Part shown: positions 1 through 5,426 of the stretch, piece by piece
Layout: the number at the start of each line of letters is the position of its first letter
Position numbering within the stretch: the stretch's first letter is position 1
DNA from: a bacterium
GTDB taxonomy: Bacteria; Verrucomicrobiota; Verrucomicrobiae; Opitutales; Opitutaceae
Assembly (NCBI GenBank): GCA_021780625.1
Contig: JAJXYI010000445.1
Span: forward strand, 1 to 5,426
Direction: 5' to 3'
Length of the DNA stretch: 5,426 bases
Program-made: the position numbers and the translations under genes
The notes under the pieces: generated by a model
Database searches by the model: none
What the model was told of the DNA's origin: nothing
Seen by the model: the letters and a program-made list of their open reading frames with translations, nothing else

Positions 1-944
1 TCCCGATGTTTGCGTCGCTGGGCCTGTCGGGTGAGCCCTTCGTCGGCTCGGACGTGCCGGGCTTCATCGGCCGCTCGGGTGCCGAGATGCTGGCCCGCAG
101 TTACGAGTTGGCATTCCTCGTGCCGCTGTGCCGCAACCATGCCGCGATCGACGATTACGATCACGAGCCCTGGCGTTTCGGGTCCTATGCCGAGGGCATC
201 GTCAGGAAATATCTGAAGCTTCGCTACCAGCTGCTTCCCTACCTCTACACGGTGCTGGAGGAGGCGCACCGCACGGGTGTGCCGTTTTTCCGGCCCCTGC
301 TGCTCAATTTCCAAACCGACTCCAACCTGCTGACCGTCGACGACGAATTCATGGTGGGCGGCGCCCTGCTGGCGGCCCCCGTGCTCCGGCCCGCCCAACG
401 CGAGCGCGAGCTCTATTTGCCGGAGGGTGTGTGGTACGATTTTTGGACGGGTGCGCGAACCGCCGGCGGGCAGACCATCGCCGTGAACGTCCCTCTCGAC
501 GCGGTGCCGCTCTATGTGCGCGGAGGCGCGGTGCTGCCATCGACGGTGGCGATGGATTACGTCGGCGAGAAACCGTGGGATCCGATTCGCTTCGACGTGT
601 ATCCGGATGCGAATGGAGCGGCGTCGGGCTCGCTTTACGAGGACGACGGCACCAGCACGAACTACCTCGCGGGGCAGAGCCGCCGCACGGAGTTGAGCTG
701 TGGAAGGGCGGGGAGCGGCTATCGGATCGCCCTCTCGGCGCCCCAAGGTTCCTACCGTCCCGGAGCGCGCACCTTTGAAATCATCGTCCACGGGGTGGCC
801 GCTGGGGCGGTGACTCTGGACGGCACTGCACTTGCTCAAGGCCATGCGGGCGCCACGGGCGCCGGCTGGTGGCGCTCCGCCGACGGAACCACGACGGTCC
901 GGCTGTCCGACGATTCGGCGGCCCACGCGATCGAACTCAGATGA
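1..944 (+). CDS. Glycoside hydrolase family 31 alpha-glucosidase-like enzyme, 3' part only
   Basis: This gene enters from the left edge and is open from base 1. The first full codon (bases 3-5, Pro) precedes Met at base 6, and the reading I/V/L-P-M-x4-GLSG matches the conserved GH31 stretch just after the catalytic acid/base Asp, so base 6 is an internal Met, not a start. Numbering from that Met, GLSGEPFVGSDVPGF (6-20) is the family signature near the end of the TIM barrel, FRPLLLNF (about 94-101) and LPEGVWYDFWTG (138-149) are typical of the barrel end and proximal beta-domain, PLYVRGGAVLP begins at 168, and YEDDGT (from 211) with the following beta-rich tail fits the distal C-terminal domain (DUF5110-like). 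Both catalytic Asp residues lie outside the window. GH31 includes alpha-glucosidases, alpha-xylosidases and alpha-glucosyltransferases; the malQ neighbour favours an alpha-glucan substrate, but this part cannot fix specificity or cell location. The stop is TGA at 942-944. Confidence 0.93.
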   Translation, partial: PMFASLGLSGEPFVGSDVPGFIGRSGAEMLARSYELAFLVPLCRNHAAIDDYDHEPWRFGSYAEGIVRKYLKLRYQLLPYLYTVLEEAHRTGVPFFRPLLLNFQTDSNLLTVDDEFMVGGALLAAPVLRPAQRERELYLPEGVWYDFWTGARTAGGQTIAVNVPLDAVPLYVRGGAVLPSTVAMDYVGEKPWDPIRFDVYPDANGAASGSLYEDDGTSTNYLAGQSRRTELSCGRAGSGYRIALSAPQGSYRPGARTFEIIVHGVAAGAVTLDGTALAQGHAGATGAGWWRSADGTTTVRLSDDSAAHAIELR

Positions 945-947
945 GAG
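943..947 (+). promoter_or_regulatory. Weak ribosome-binding site for malQ
   Basis: GAGAG lies 8 nt before the ATG at 956 and overlaps the TGA stop of the GH31 gene. No comparable purine motif precedes the alternative ATG at 941. This favours the 956 start, though the ATGA overlap at 941-944 would also suit translational coupling. The motif is short and could be chance. Confidence 0.35.
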
Positions 948-955
948 ACACGCCC

Positions 956-2527
956 ATGAATGCAGCCCTTCCGGCCAACTGGCTCGACACGCGGAGCGCC
1001 GGCGTGCTGGCCCCCATTTCCACGCTTCCGGGCCGCTACGGCATCGGAAACCTCGGCGAAGGAGCGCGCCGCTTTGTCGACTTTCTCGGCGAAGCCGGCG
1101 TGCGGCACTGGCAGATCTGTCCCATCGGACCGACCGGCTACGGCGACTCCCCCTATCAGCTATTCTCGGGCCGTGCAGGGAATCCCTATTTCATCGACCT
1201 GGGTGAACTCGTCTCGGCGGGGCTGCTCACGGCGCAGGAGGTCGAGGACCTCGGCCGTGCGGAGTCGACGCGGGTCGACTACGGGCGGCTTTATGCGTGC
1301 TTCTGGCCCGTGCTTGCGAAAGCGCAGGACCGGTTTCACGCCTCGGGGGCCGACGCGGTGGGCCAGCTGGGTTCGCTCGCGGAATTTCGGCGCAGGAACC
1401 GGACATGGCTGGAGCCATTCGCGGATTTCATGGCGCTGAAGGAGAGTTTCGGAGGCTGCTCGTGGACTACGTGGCCGGAACCGTTCCGGGCCTGGACACC
1501 GGGTATCCGGGCCGCAATGACGGAGGACACATGCCGGGCGGCCGAACGGCATGTCTTTTACCAGTACCTCTTTTTTGGCCAATGGCAGCGGCTTCGGAGT
1601 TATGCGGCCGAGCGGGGAGTGGGCATCATCGGCGACGTGCCGATCTTCGTGGCCCTGGACAGCGCAGACACCTGGCAGAGCCGGGACGTCTTCAAGCTCG
1701 ACGGGCGTGGGCTGCCGAGGGTGGTCGCCGGCGTGCCGCCCGACTATTTTTCCGAAACCGGCCAGCTCTGGGGAAATCCGCTCTACGACTGGGAGCACCT
1801 TGCGAGCACGGGGTACGAGTGGTGGATCGACCGGCTGCGGGCGGCCTTCGAACTCTACGACATCATCCGCCTGGACCATTTCCGCGGATTCGACACCTAC
1901 TGGGAGATTCCGGCCGACGCGGTGGACGCGCGCAGCGGAGTCTGGCGCAAGGGTCCGGGTGCGGCGTTTTTCCAGGCCGTGAGGCAGGCGCTGCCCAAGG
2001 CGAAGATCATCGCTGAGGACCTCGGCTACATCGGACCCGACGTGGTGGAGCTCCGCAAGGCGGCGGGGCTTCCAGGAATGAAGATCCTGCAATTTGCCTA
2101 CGGCCACGATGCCCACAACGCCAACCTGCCGCACCTGTATCCGGCGGAGAGCGTCGCGTACACGGGAACGCACGACAACCTGACGACACGCGGCTGGCTC
2201 GAGGCGGTGCCGCGCGGCTACGCGGAAAAGATCGACGACTATTTTCAGCTTGGAGGATCGCATTCCGCCTGGCCGATGATCCGGGCTCTCCTGTCGACGG
2301 TGTCGCGTCTGGCCGTGGTGCCGGTTCAGGATCTCCTGGATCTTCCCGCTTCGGCGACGTTCAACCGTCCGGGGACGGCGGAGGGCAACTGGCAGTGGCG
2401 GTTCACCGCCGAGCAGCTCGCCTCCCTGCGGAACGAGAAGCTCGCGATGCTCCGGCATTGGATCACCCTCTACGATCGCACCGGCGACCGTGCCCTGCTC
2501 GACTACAGCGTGCCCCTGGGCTCCTGA
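956..2527 (+). CDS. malQ: 4-alpha-glucanotransferase (amylomaltase), GH77
   Basis: MalQ transfers 4-alpha-glucan segments between maltooligosaccharides and releases glucose, normally in the cytoplasm. The 523-residue product is close to the usual roughly 500 residues of the short, Thermus-like amylomaltases and appears complete. Numbering from the ATG at 956, the sequence shows GYGDSPYQ (D64) with AGNPYFIDL after it, GDVPIFVA (226-233), a substrate-loop segment PPDYFSETGQLWGNPLYDW (261-279), the nucleophile motif RLDHFRGF with Asp307, the acid/base motif AEDLG with Glu354, and THDN with Asp407. These match Asp293, Glu340 and Asp395 of the Thermus enzyme in order and in near-identical spacing. 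No signal peptide is seen. The ATG at 941 is in frame, would add MRDTP and would overlap the GH31 stop as ATGA. I prefer 956 because GAGAG precedes it and homology starts shortly after it. The transporter follows after 19 nt. Confidence 0.97.
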   Translation: MNAALPANWLDTRSAGVLAPISTLPGRYGIGNLGEGARRFVDFLGEAGVRHWQICPIGPTGYGDSPYQLFSGRAGNPYFIDLGELVSAGLLTAQEVEDLGRAESTRVDYGRLYACFWPVLAKAQDRFHASGADAVGQLGSLAEFRRRNRTWLEPFADFMALKESFGGCSWTTWPEPFRAWTPGIRAAMTEDTCRAAERHVFYQYLFFGQWQRLRSYAAERGVGIIGDVPIFVALDSADTWQSRDVFKLDGRGLPRVVAGVPPDYFSETGQLWGNPLYDWEHLASTGYEWWIDRLRAAFELYDIIRLDHFRGFDTYWEIPADAVDARSGVWRKGPGAAFFQAVRQALPKAKIIAEDLGYIGPDVVELRKAAGLPGMKILQFAYGHDAHNANLPHLYPAESVAYTGTHDNLTTRGWLEAVPRGYAEKIDDYFQLGGSHSAWPMIRALLSTVSRLAVVPVQDLLDLPASATFNRPGTAEGNWQWRFTAEQLASLRNEKLAMLRHWITLYDRTGDRALLDYSVPLGS

Positions 2528-2546
2528 GCCCCAAACCCCGCCGGAT

Positions 2547-3860
2547 ATGCCTACCCCTTCCCGCACCCTCTCGTACGCAGCGATCTGGAACATGAGCTTT
2601 GGGTTCTTCGGAATCCAATTCGGCTTCGGTCTGCAGATGGCGAACATGAGCGCCATCTACCAATACCTGGGTGCCAGCGATTCGACGCTGCCCATTCTGT
2701 GGCTTGCGGCGCCGATGACGGGCCTGTTGGTGCAGCCGCTGATCGGGCATTACAGCGACCGGACCTGGACACGGCTTGGGCGGCGACGACCCTATTTTCT
2801 CACGGGTGCGCTGCTTGCGAGCGCCGCGCTCATCGCGATGCCTAACGCCTCTTCGTTGTGGATGGCCGCCGGCCTCCTGTGGGTGCTCGATGCCTCGGTC
2901 AACATCAGCATGGAGCCGTTCAGGGCCTTTGTGGGCGACCTGCTTCCGTCCGAGCAGCGGCAGATGGGGTTTTCGATGCAAAGCCTCCTGATCGGACTGG
3001 GCGCCGTATTGTCGTCGGCGCTGCCGTGGCTGCTTGCGCAGCTGGGCGTGGTGTCGCTGCCGGGCGAGGGCATTCCGCGGACGGTGCAGCTCGCATTCTA
3101 TATTGGTTCGGCGGTGTTCATCCTCAGCGTGCTCTACACGGTCATCACGACCAAAGAACATCCTCCGACCGAGGAGCAGAAGCTGCTGGTCCATTCGGAG
3201 GGCGCACTACGGTCGATTTTAACGGGATTGCTCGAGATGCCGCGCACGATGCGGCGGCTCGCGGTGGTGCAGTTCTTCACCTGGCTCGGCCTGTTCTGCA
3301 TGTGGCTCTACTTCACTCCGACGATCGCTCACACGGTTTTTGGCGGTGCGCCGGGAACGCCCGCGTATGAGCGGGGCGTCGAGTGGGGCGGGGTCTGCTT
3401 TTCGGTCTACAACGGAGTCGCCGCGCTGGCGGCGTTCGTGCTCGTGATTCTAAGCCGCCGCGGGATATCGACGCGCGCGCTTCATCGCTTCGGCCTGTGC
3501 TGCGCGGGCTTCGGCCTGCTCTCCGTCATGCTTTGGCACCAACCGTGGCAGCTCCTGATCTCGATGGTTGGCGTCGGAATCGGCTGGGCGACGATCCTCT
3601 CGATGCCCTATGCGCTGCTCGCGAATGCGATCCCCGCCGAGCGCATGGGCTTCTACATGGGCGTATTCAATTTCTTCATCGTCATTCCGCAGATCGTGGC
3701 ATCGCTCGGTCTGGGCCTGGTCGTGCACCTTGTGCTGAAGGACTCGTCGCTTCCGGTGATTGCCGGCGGCGGCGTGTGCATGCTGGTCGCCGCGCTCGCC
3801 CTGTCGTGGGTCGACGAAGGCGAGGCGAAGGAAAGCGAAGCGGCGGCGGCGGAGTCCTGA
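2547..3860 (+). CDS. MFS sugar transporter, SLC45/SUT (GPH-like) type, probably maltose or related alpha-glucoside uptake
   Basis: The 437-residue product is an inner-membrane carrier with about 12 hydrophobic segments in two halves of six, joined by a polar loop near residues 200-240 (TTKEHPPTEEQK is visible there). After helix 2 comes QPLIGHYSDRTWTRLGRRRPY, with D71 and G78-R-R-R-P82; this QP-x-G-x-x-SDR-x6-GRRRP pattern is the hallmark of plant sucrose and animal SLC45 proton-sugar symporters and bacterial relatives used for maltose or sucrose. The second half has LSRRGIS as the counterpart loop. The C-terminus is a short acidic, Ala-rich tail. I chose the ATG at 2547 because the in-frame ATG at 2490 would add 19 polar residues read through the end of malQ. 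No good Shine-Dalgarno precedes 2547, so coupling to malQ translation is plausible. Maltose or maltooligosaccharide as substrate is inferred from the neighbours; sucrose is the main alternative. Confidence 0.9.
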   Translation: MPTPSRTLSYAAIWNMSFGFFGIQFGFGLQMANMSAIYQYLGASDSTLPILWLAAPMTGLLVQPLIGHYSDRTWTRLGRRRPYFLTGALLASAALIAMPNASSLWMAAGLLWVLDASVNISMEPFRAFVGDLLPSEQRQMGFSMQSLLIGLGAVLSSALPWLLAQLGVVSLPGEGIPRTVQLAFYIGSAVFILSVLYTVITTKEHPPTEEQKLLVHSEGALRSILTGLLEMPRTMRRLAVVQFFTWLGLFCMWLYFTPTIAHTVFGGAPGTPAYERGVEWGGVCFSVYNGVAALAAFVLVILSRRGISTRALHRFGLCCAGFGLLSVMLWHQPWQLLISMVGVGIGWATILSMPYALLANAIPAERMGFYMGVFNFFIVIPQIVASLGLGLVVHLVLKDSSLPVIAGGGVCMLVAALALSWVDEGEAKESEAAAAES

Positions 3861-3885
3861 AAGGAAGCCGCGGCTCAGCGGGAGC
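3861..3885. other. Short convergent intergenic gap
   Basis: Only 25 nt separate the stops of the transporter and the regulator. The gap holds the 10-bp palindrome AGCCGCGGCT (3866-3875) and the first of two GCTCAGC copies (3873-3879 and 3884-3890), the second running into the regulator gene. There is no stem-loop followed by a T tract on either strand, so a standard intrinsic terminator is not visible here. Confidence 0.6.
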
Positions 3886-4911
3886 TCAGCTCACCACCTC
3901 GGCGGGACTGCGCTGCGGGATGCCGTGCGAGTAGTCGAGACGGTCGAAGAAGACGGTTTTTGGTTGTGTCTCCGGTTTGTTCCTACGCGCGTCCAGCTGG
4001 GCGCGAAATTCGAGCGGCGTCGTTCCCTTGTGCTGCTTGAAGACCCGGGCGAAATAGGCGGGATCCGAGAAGCCGCTCGCGTAGGCGATCTCCGAAATGT
4101 TCAGGGAGGTGCCCTCCAATGCGAGGATGGCGCCGTCGATGCGGATGCGCTGCATGTAGTGAATGAGGCGCTCCTTGGTCTCGACGTGAAATAGATGCGA
4201 GAGATAGTCGGCCGAACAGCCGAGCGCGTCGGCGATGTCCTGCACGCTCAGGTTGGGATTGGAGAACTGCTCCCGCACCAGGCATTTTGCCTGGTAGACC
4301 TTGCCGATGTCGCTGTTGAGGCGCCCGGTTCCGGTCTCGACGATGTTGCGGAACATTCCGAGCAGGGCGATCAGGAGCCCCTTGAGCACGGCGTCCCGGG
4401 CGGGGCCCTGCATCGAGTAAGTCTGGGCGATGCTGTTGCACAGCGTCACGAAGACATCGAGGTTGGGGGCGTCGAAGAACTCGATCACCTCGATATCGGG
4501 GCGATGGGGCCGGGCCTCGTAGGCGAAATGCAGGCTGAGCGTGTTGTTGTAAAATCCGCCGACCAGGTTTCGGAAGGGATGCGTGCTGTCGGAGTGGATC
4601 AACTCTCCGTGCGGAACGCCTGCAGGGATGATGCAGACCTCGTCGGGATCGAGCGAGAAAGTCTCCTTGGGGAACTGAAAGTCGGTCCGGCCTTGGAGCC
4701 CGAGGAAAAATTCGGGCCGATAGTGATAGTGCATGCCGCGCAGTTTCTGGCCTGGTTTCACCTCGCGTGGCACACGGATGCGAAGCCTTTCCTTTTCGGC
4801 GAGCTTGATGGCGCGGTCGAAAATCTGACGCATTTCGGCGCGGTTCTCATAGCTCATCGAGGGGGCGGCGAAGATGGCCTTGGATTGGCCGAGGGGATTG
4901 TCCTGCGACAT
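3886..4911 (-). CDS. AraC-family transcriptional regulator with N-terminal cupin sensor domain
   Basis: This is a cytoplasmic DNA-binding regulator, likely sugar-responsive. Numbered from the ATG whose first base is 4911 (341 residues), the N-terminal cupin has H61-x-H63-x3-E67 and H101 in IIPAGVPHGE, the usual metal-ligand pattern, complete here. A helical linker follows (about 150-205). The AraC DNA-binding domain spans about 205-305, with the first helix-turn-helix at LSVQDIADALGCSADYLSHLF (221-241) and the second at NISEIAYASGFSDPAYFARVF (271-291), followed by the family signature KQHKGTTPLEF. A polar tail of about 35 residues follows. The start is uncertain: in-frame ATGs at 4944 and 4857 and a TTG at 5001 are possible, and none has a clear Shine-Dalgarno. 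It converges on the transporter and lies on the same strand as, and downstream of, the GH53 gene. Its target is not evident; paired dyads at 5022-5054 are candidate operators. Confidence 0.92.
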   Translation of the reverse strand: MSQDNPLGQSKAIFAAPSMSYENRAEMRQIFDRAIKLAEKERLRIRVPREVKPGQKLRGMHYHYRPEFFLGLQGRTDFQFPKETFSLDPDEVCIIPAGVPHGELIHSDSTHPFRNLVGGFYNNTLSLHFAYEARPHRPDIEVIEFFDAPNLDVFVTLCNSIAQTYSMQGPARDAVLKGLLIALLGMFRNIVETGTGRLNSDIGKVYQAKCLVREQFSNPNLSVQDIADALGCSADYLSHLFHVETKERLIHYMQRIRIDGAILALEGTSLNISEIAYASGFSDPAYFARVFKQHKGTTPLEFRAQLDARRNKPETQPKTVFFDRLDYSHGIPQRSPAEVVS

Positions 4912-5021
4912 AAGATGACGCGGAACGTCGTGGTTGACGGACATTGCGGGGGGTGGGGACTTCTGACGTAACCAAGGTACCCTGCCGACTGGGAAACACA
5001 ACCGAGATGGGGGCGGATCCT

Positions 5022-5054
5022 AGGAATACTCCTGAACTGTAAGGATATTTCCTG
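5022..5054 (-). promoter_or_regulatory. Candidate operator: two CAGGA-N4-TCCT elements 20 bp apart
   Basis: On the minus strand CAGGAAATATCCT (5054-5042) is followed by CAGGAGTATTCCT (5034-5022). Each is an AGGA-N4-TCCT dyad, and the two are also direct repeats matching at 9 of 13 positions, with starts exactly 20 bp apart, about two helical turns. A further TCCTAGGA palindrome (5018-5025) overlaps the second copy. The block lies 111 nt upstream of the ATG at 4911 and 78 nt upstream of the ATG at 4944. Repeats with roughly 21-bp spacing are the classic binding arrangement for AraC-family proteins, so autoregulation is a reasonable inference; which protein binds is unknown. Confidence 0.45.
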
Positions 5055-5152
5055 CCCCGCGGTGCGTATGAGCGCTTATTGGGACTATCAGCCGGCCTTC
5101 GAGATCGCTCGTGTTAAATCTCGTAACGATAAATCATTGAGAGTTCGGACGG

Positions 5153-5168
5153 GCCACAGGTTTGTGGC
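5153..5168. repeat. Small perfect inverted repeat
   Basis: GCCACA-GGTT-TGTGGC forms a 6-bp stem with a 4-nt loop in the middle of the intergenic region. No T tract follows on either strand, so it is not a convincing terminator. It could be an operator or chance. Confidence 0.3.
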
Positions 5169-5264
5169 TTATGCCATTGCGAGGCCTGCGGCGACCTCCG
5201 TGGAGGACGCCTGGCACGTCGGCCAGCAGTAGTGGATTATCCGTTACGCGGAAACGGTCCGGCG

Positions 5265-5301
5265 CCCGGGCCGGGCCTCTGACTGCGAGGGCCGGCCCGG
5301 G
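5265..5301 (-). terminator. GC-rich hairpin downstream of the galactanase gene, possible terminator without U tract
   Basis: The left arm CCCGGGCCGGGCCTC (5265-5279) and right arm GAGGGCCGGCCCGGG (5287-5301) pair along 15 positions with a single mismatch around a 7-nt loop (TGACTGC). It begins 15 nt past the stop of the minus-strand GH53 gene, the expected place for a transcript 3' end. Read on that strand the stem is followed by CGCCGGACCGTTTCC, with no U run, so it is not a canonical intrinsic terminator. It may act as a pause site, a 3'-end-protecting structure or a Rho-assisted terminator. A run of nine G (5299-5307) adjoins the right arm. Confidence 0.45.
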
Positions 5302-5316
5302 GGGGGGCCGGGTCGA

Positions 5317-5426
5317 TCAGAGGAAGGCGTCGAGCGCGAGGGTGGGCGCGCCGTTGGTGTCGACGGCGCCAAGAGTGTATCCTTGCCAGCCAGGGAACGC
5401 GTCGGGTTCCCAGTAAAATACGCCGA
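5317..5426 (-). CDS. GH53 arabinogalactan endo-beta-1,4-galactanase, C-terminal end only
   Basis: The minus strand is open from the right edge to TGA (5319-5317) and gives 35 residues plus a split codon. The peptide begins GVFYWEPDAFPGWQGY and ends with PTLALDAFL. GVFYWEP followed by a Trp/Gly-rich stretch and a closing sALDAF is the characteristic C-terminal end of GH53 endo-beta-1,4-galactanases, which cut beta-1,4-galactan side chains of pectin, usually outside the cytoplasm. The catalytic Glu residues and any signal peptide lie outside the window. Codons are GC-rich at the third position like the neighbouring genes. The assignment rests on a short peptide, but the WEP motif, the ending and a stop directly after the motif agree with the family. 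The gene runs in the same direction as the AraC regulator, whose ATG is about 405 nt further on. Confidence 0.75.
   Translation of the reverse strand, partial: GVFYWEPDAFPGWQGYTLGAVDTNGAPTLALDAFL

Larger units (their letters stand above)
4912..5316. other. Intergenic region between regulator and galactanase genes
   Basis: These 405 nt separate two minus-strand genes and should carry the promoter of the regulator. From low to high coordinate I see two CAGGA-N4-TCCT dyads (5022-5054), an AT-rich patch (about 5112-5137) containing GTTA-N7-TAAC and TCGTAACGA, a perfect hairpin GCCACA-GGTT-TGTGGC (5153-5168), small stems CCTC-CGTG-GAGG (5195-5206) and CCGTT-N7-AACGG (5241-5257), and the GC hairpin at 5265-5301. 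No convincing -35/-10 pair, tRNA or known riboswitch could be read by eye. A 54-codon plus-strand frame (5068-5232) is present but poorly supported. Confidence 0.7.

Noticed and set aside
869..955. Extension of malQ upstream to an ATG at 869
   Set aside because: It would overlap the GH31 coding end by 76 nt and adds Arg-rich residues not seen in GH77 proteins; starts at 956 or 941 fit better.
1160..2656. A 498-codon open frame on the minus strand opposite malQ
   Set aside because: It mirrors malQ, which carries all GH77 catalytic motifs. The antisense peptide is rich in Arg, Pro and Gly with no recognisable domain, as expected for the complement of a high-GC gene.
2463..3194. A 243-codon minus-strand frame opposite the transporter
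   Set aside because: The plus-strand frame has a full 12-helix MFS pattern with SUT-type motifs; the antisense frame is His/Arg/Gln-rich and unlike a real protein.
4195..4971. A 258-codon open frame on the plus strand opposite the AraC gene
   Set aside because: The minus strand encodes a clear cupin plus double helix-turn-helix protein; the opposite frame shows no family motif and is a GC-driven shadow.
5162..5416. An 84-codon plus-strand open frame at the right end
   Set aside because: It runs through the GC hairpin and antisense through the GH53 C-terminus, gives a low-complexity Arg/Gly/Pro-rich peptide, and has no ribosome-binding site.
1..5426. tRNA, rRNA, CRISPR array, insertion sequence, phage or toxin-antitoxin elements
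   Set aside because: No cloverleaf, regular spacer-repeat array, transposase motif, terminal inverted repeat pair or phage-like gene was found on either strand.

Overview
The window is high-GC bacterial DNA, with most third codon positions G or C. It looks like a carbohydrate-utilisation locus from a free-living heterotroph. The gene mix (GH31, a GH77 amylomaltase, an SLC45/SUT-like MFS sugar carrier, a cupin-AraC regulator and a GH53 galactanase, with weak Shine-Dalgarno signals) fits Verrucomicrobiota of the Opitutaceae type. That assignment is an impression from protein style; no rRNA or marker gene is present to confirm it.

Layout. Positions 1-3860 hold three plus-strand genes packed as an apparent operon: the 3' part of a GH31 alpha-glucosidase-like gene (cut by the window start), malQ (GH77 4-alpha-glucanotransferase), and a 12-helix MFS sugar transporter. 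GH31 and malQ are separated by 11 nt, or overlap by 4 nt if the upstream ATG is used. malQ and the transporter are 19 nt apart. Positions 3886-4911 hold a minus-strand AraC-family regulator that converges on the transporter gene with a 25-nt gap. Positions 4912-5316 (405 nt) hold no convincing gene but contain paired operator-like dyads, an AT-rich patch and a strong GC hairpin. Positions 5317-5426 hold the last 35 codons of a minus-strand GH53 endo-beta-1,4-galactanase, cut by the window end.

How the genes could work together. The plus-strand genes make a compact alpha-glucan module. The MFS carrier would import maltose or a related alpha-glucoside, MalQ would disproportionate maltooligosaccharides and release glucose, and the GH31 enzyme would hydrolyse or transfer alpha-linked glucosyl residues. 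The AraC-type protein carries a complete cupin metal-ligand pattern and two helix-turn-helix motifs, so it is probably a sugar-responsive activator. Its target could be the alpha-glucan genes it faces, the galactanase gene upstream of it on the same strand, or its own promoter; the sequence does not decide. The best non-coding signal is a pair of 13-bp CAGGA-N4-TCCT elements spaced 20 bp apart upstream of the regulator. I see no clearly novel system, phage, insertion sequence, CRISPR array or RNA gene.
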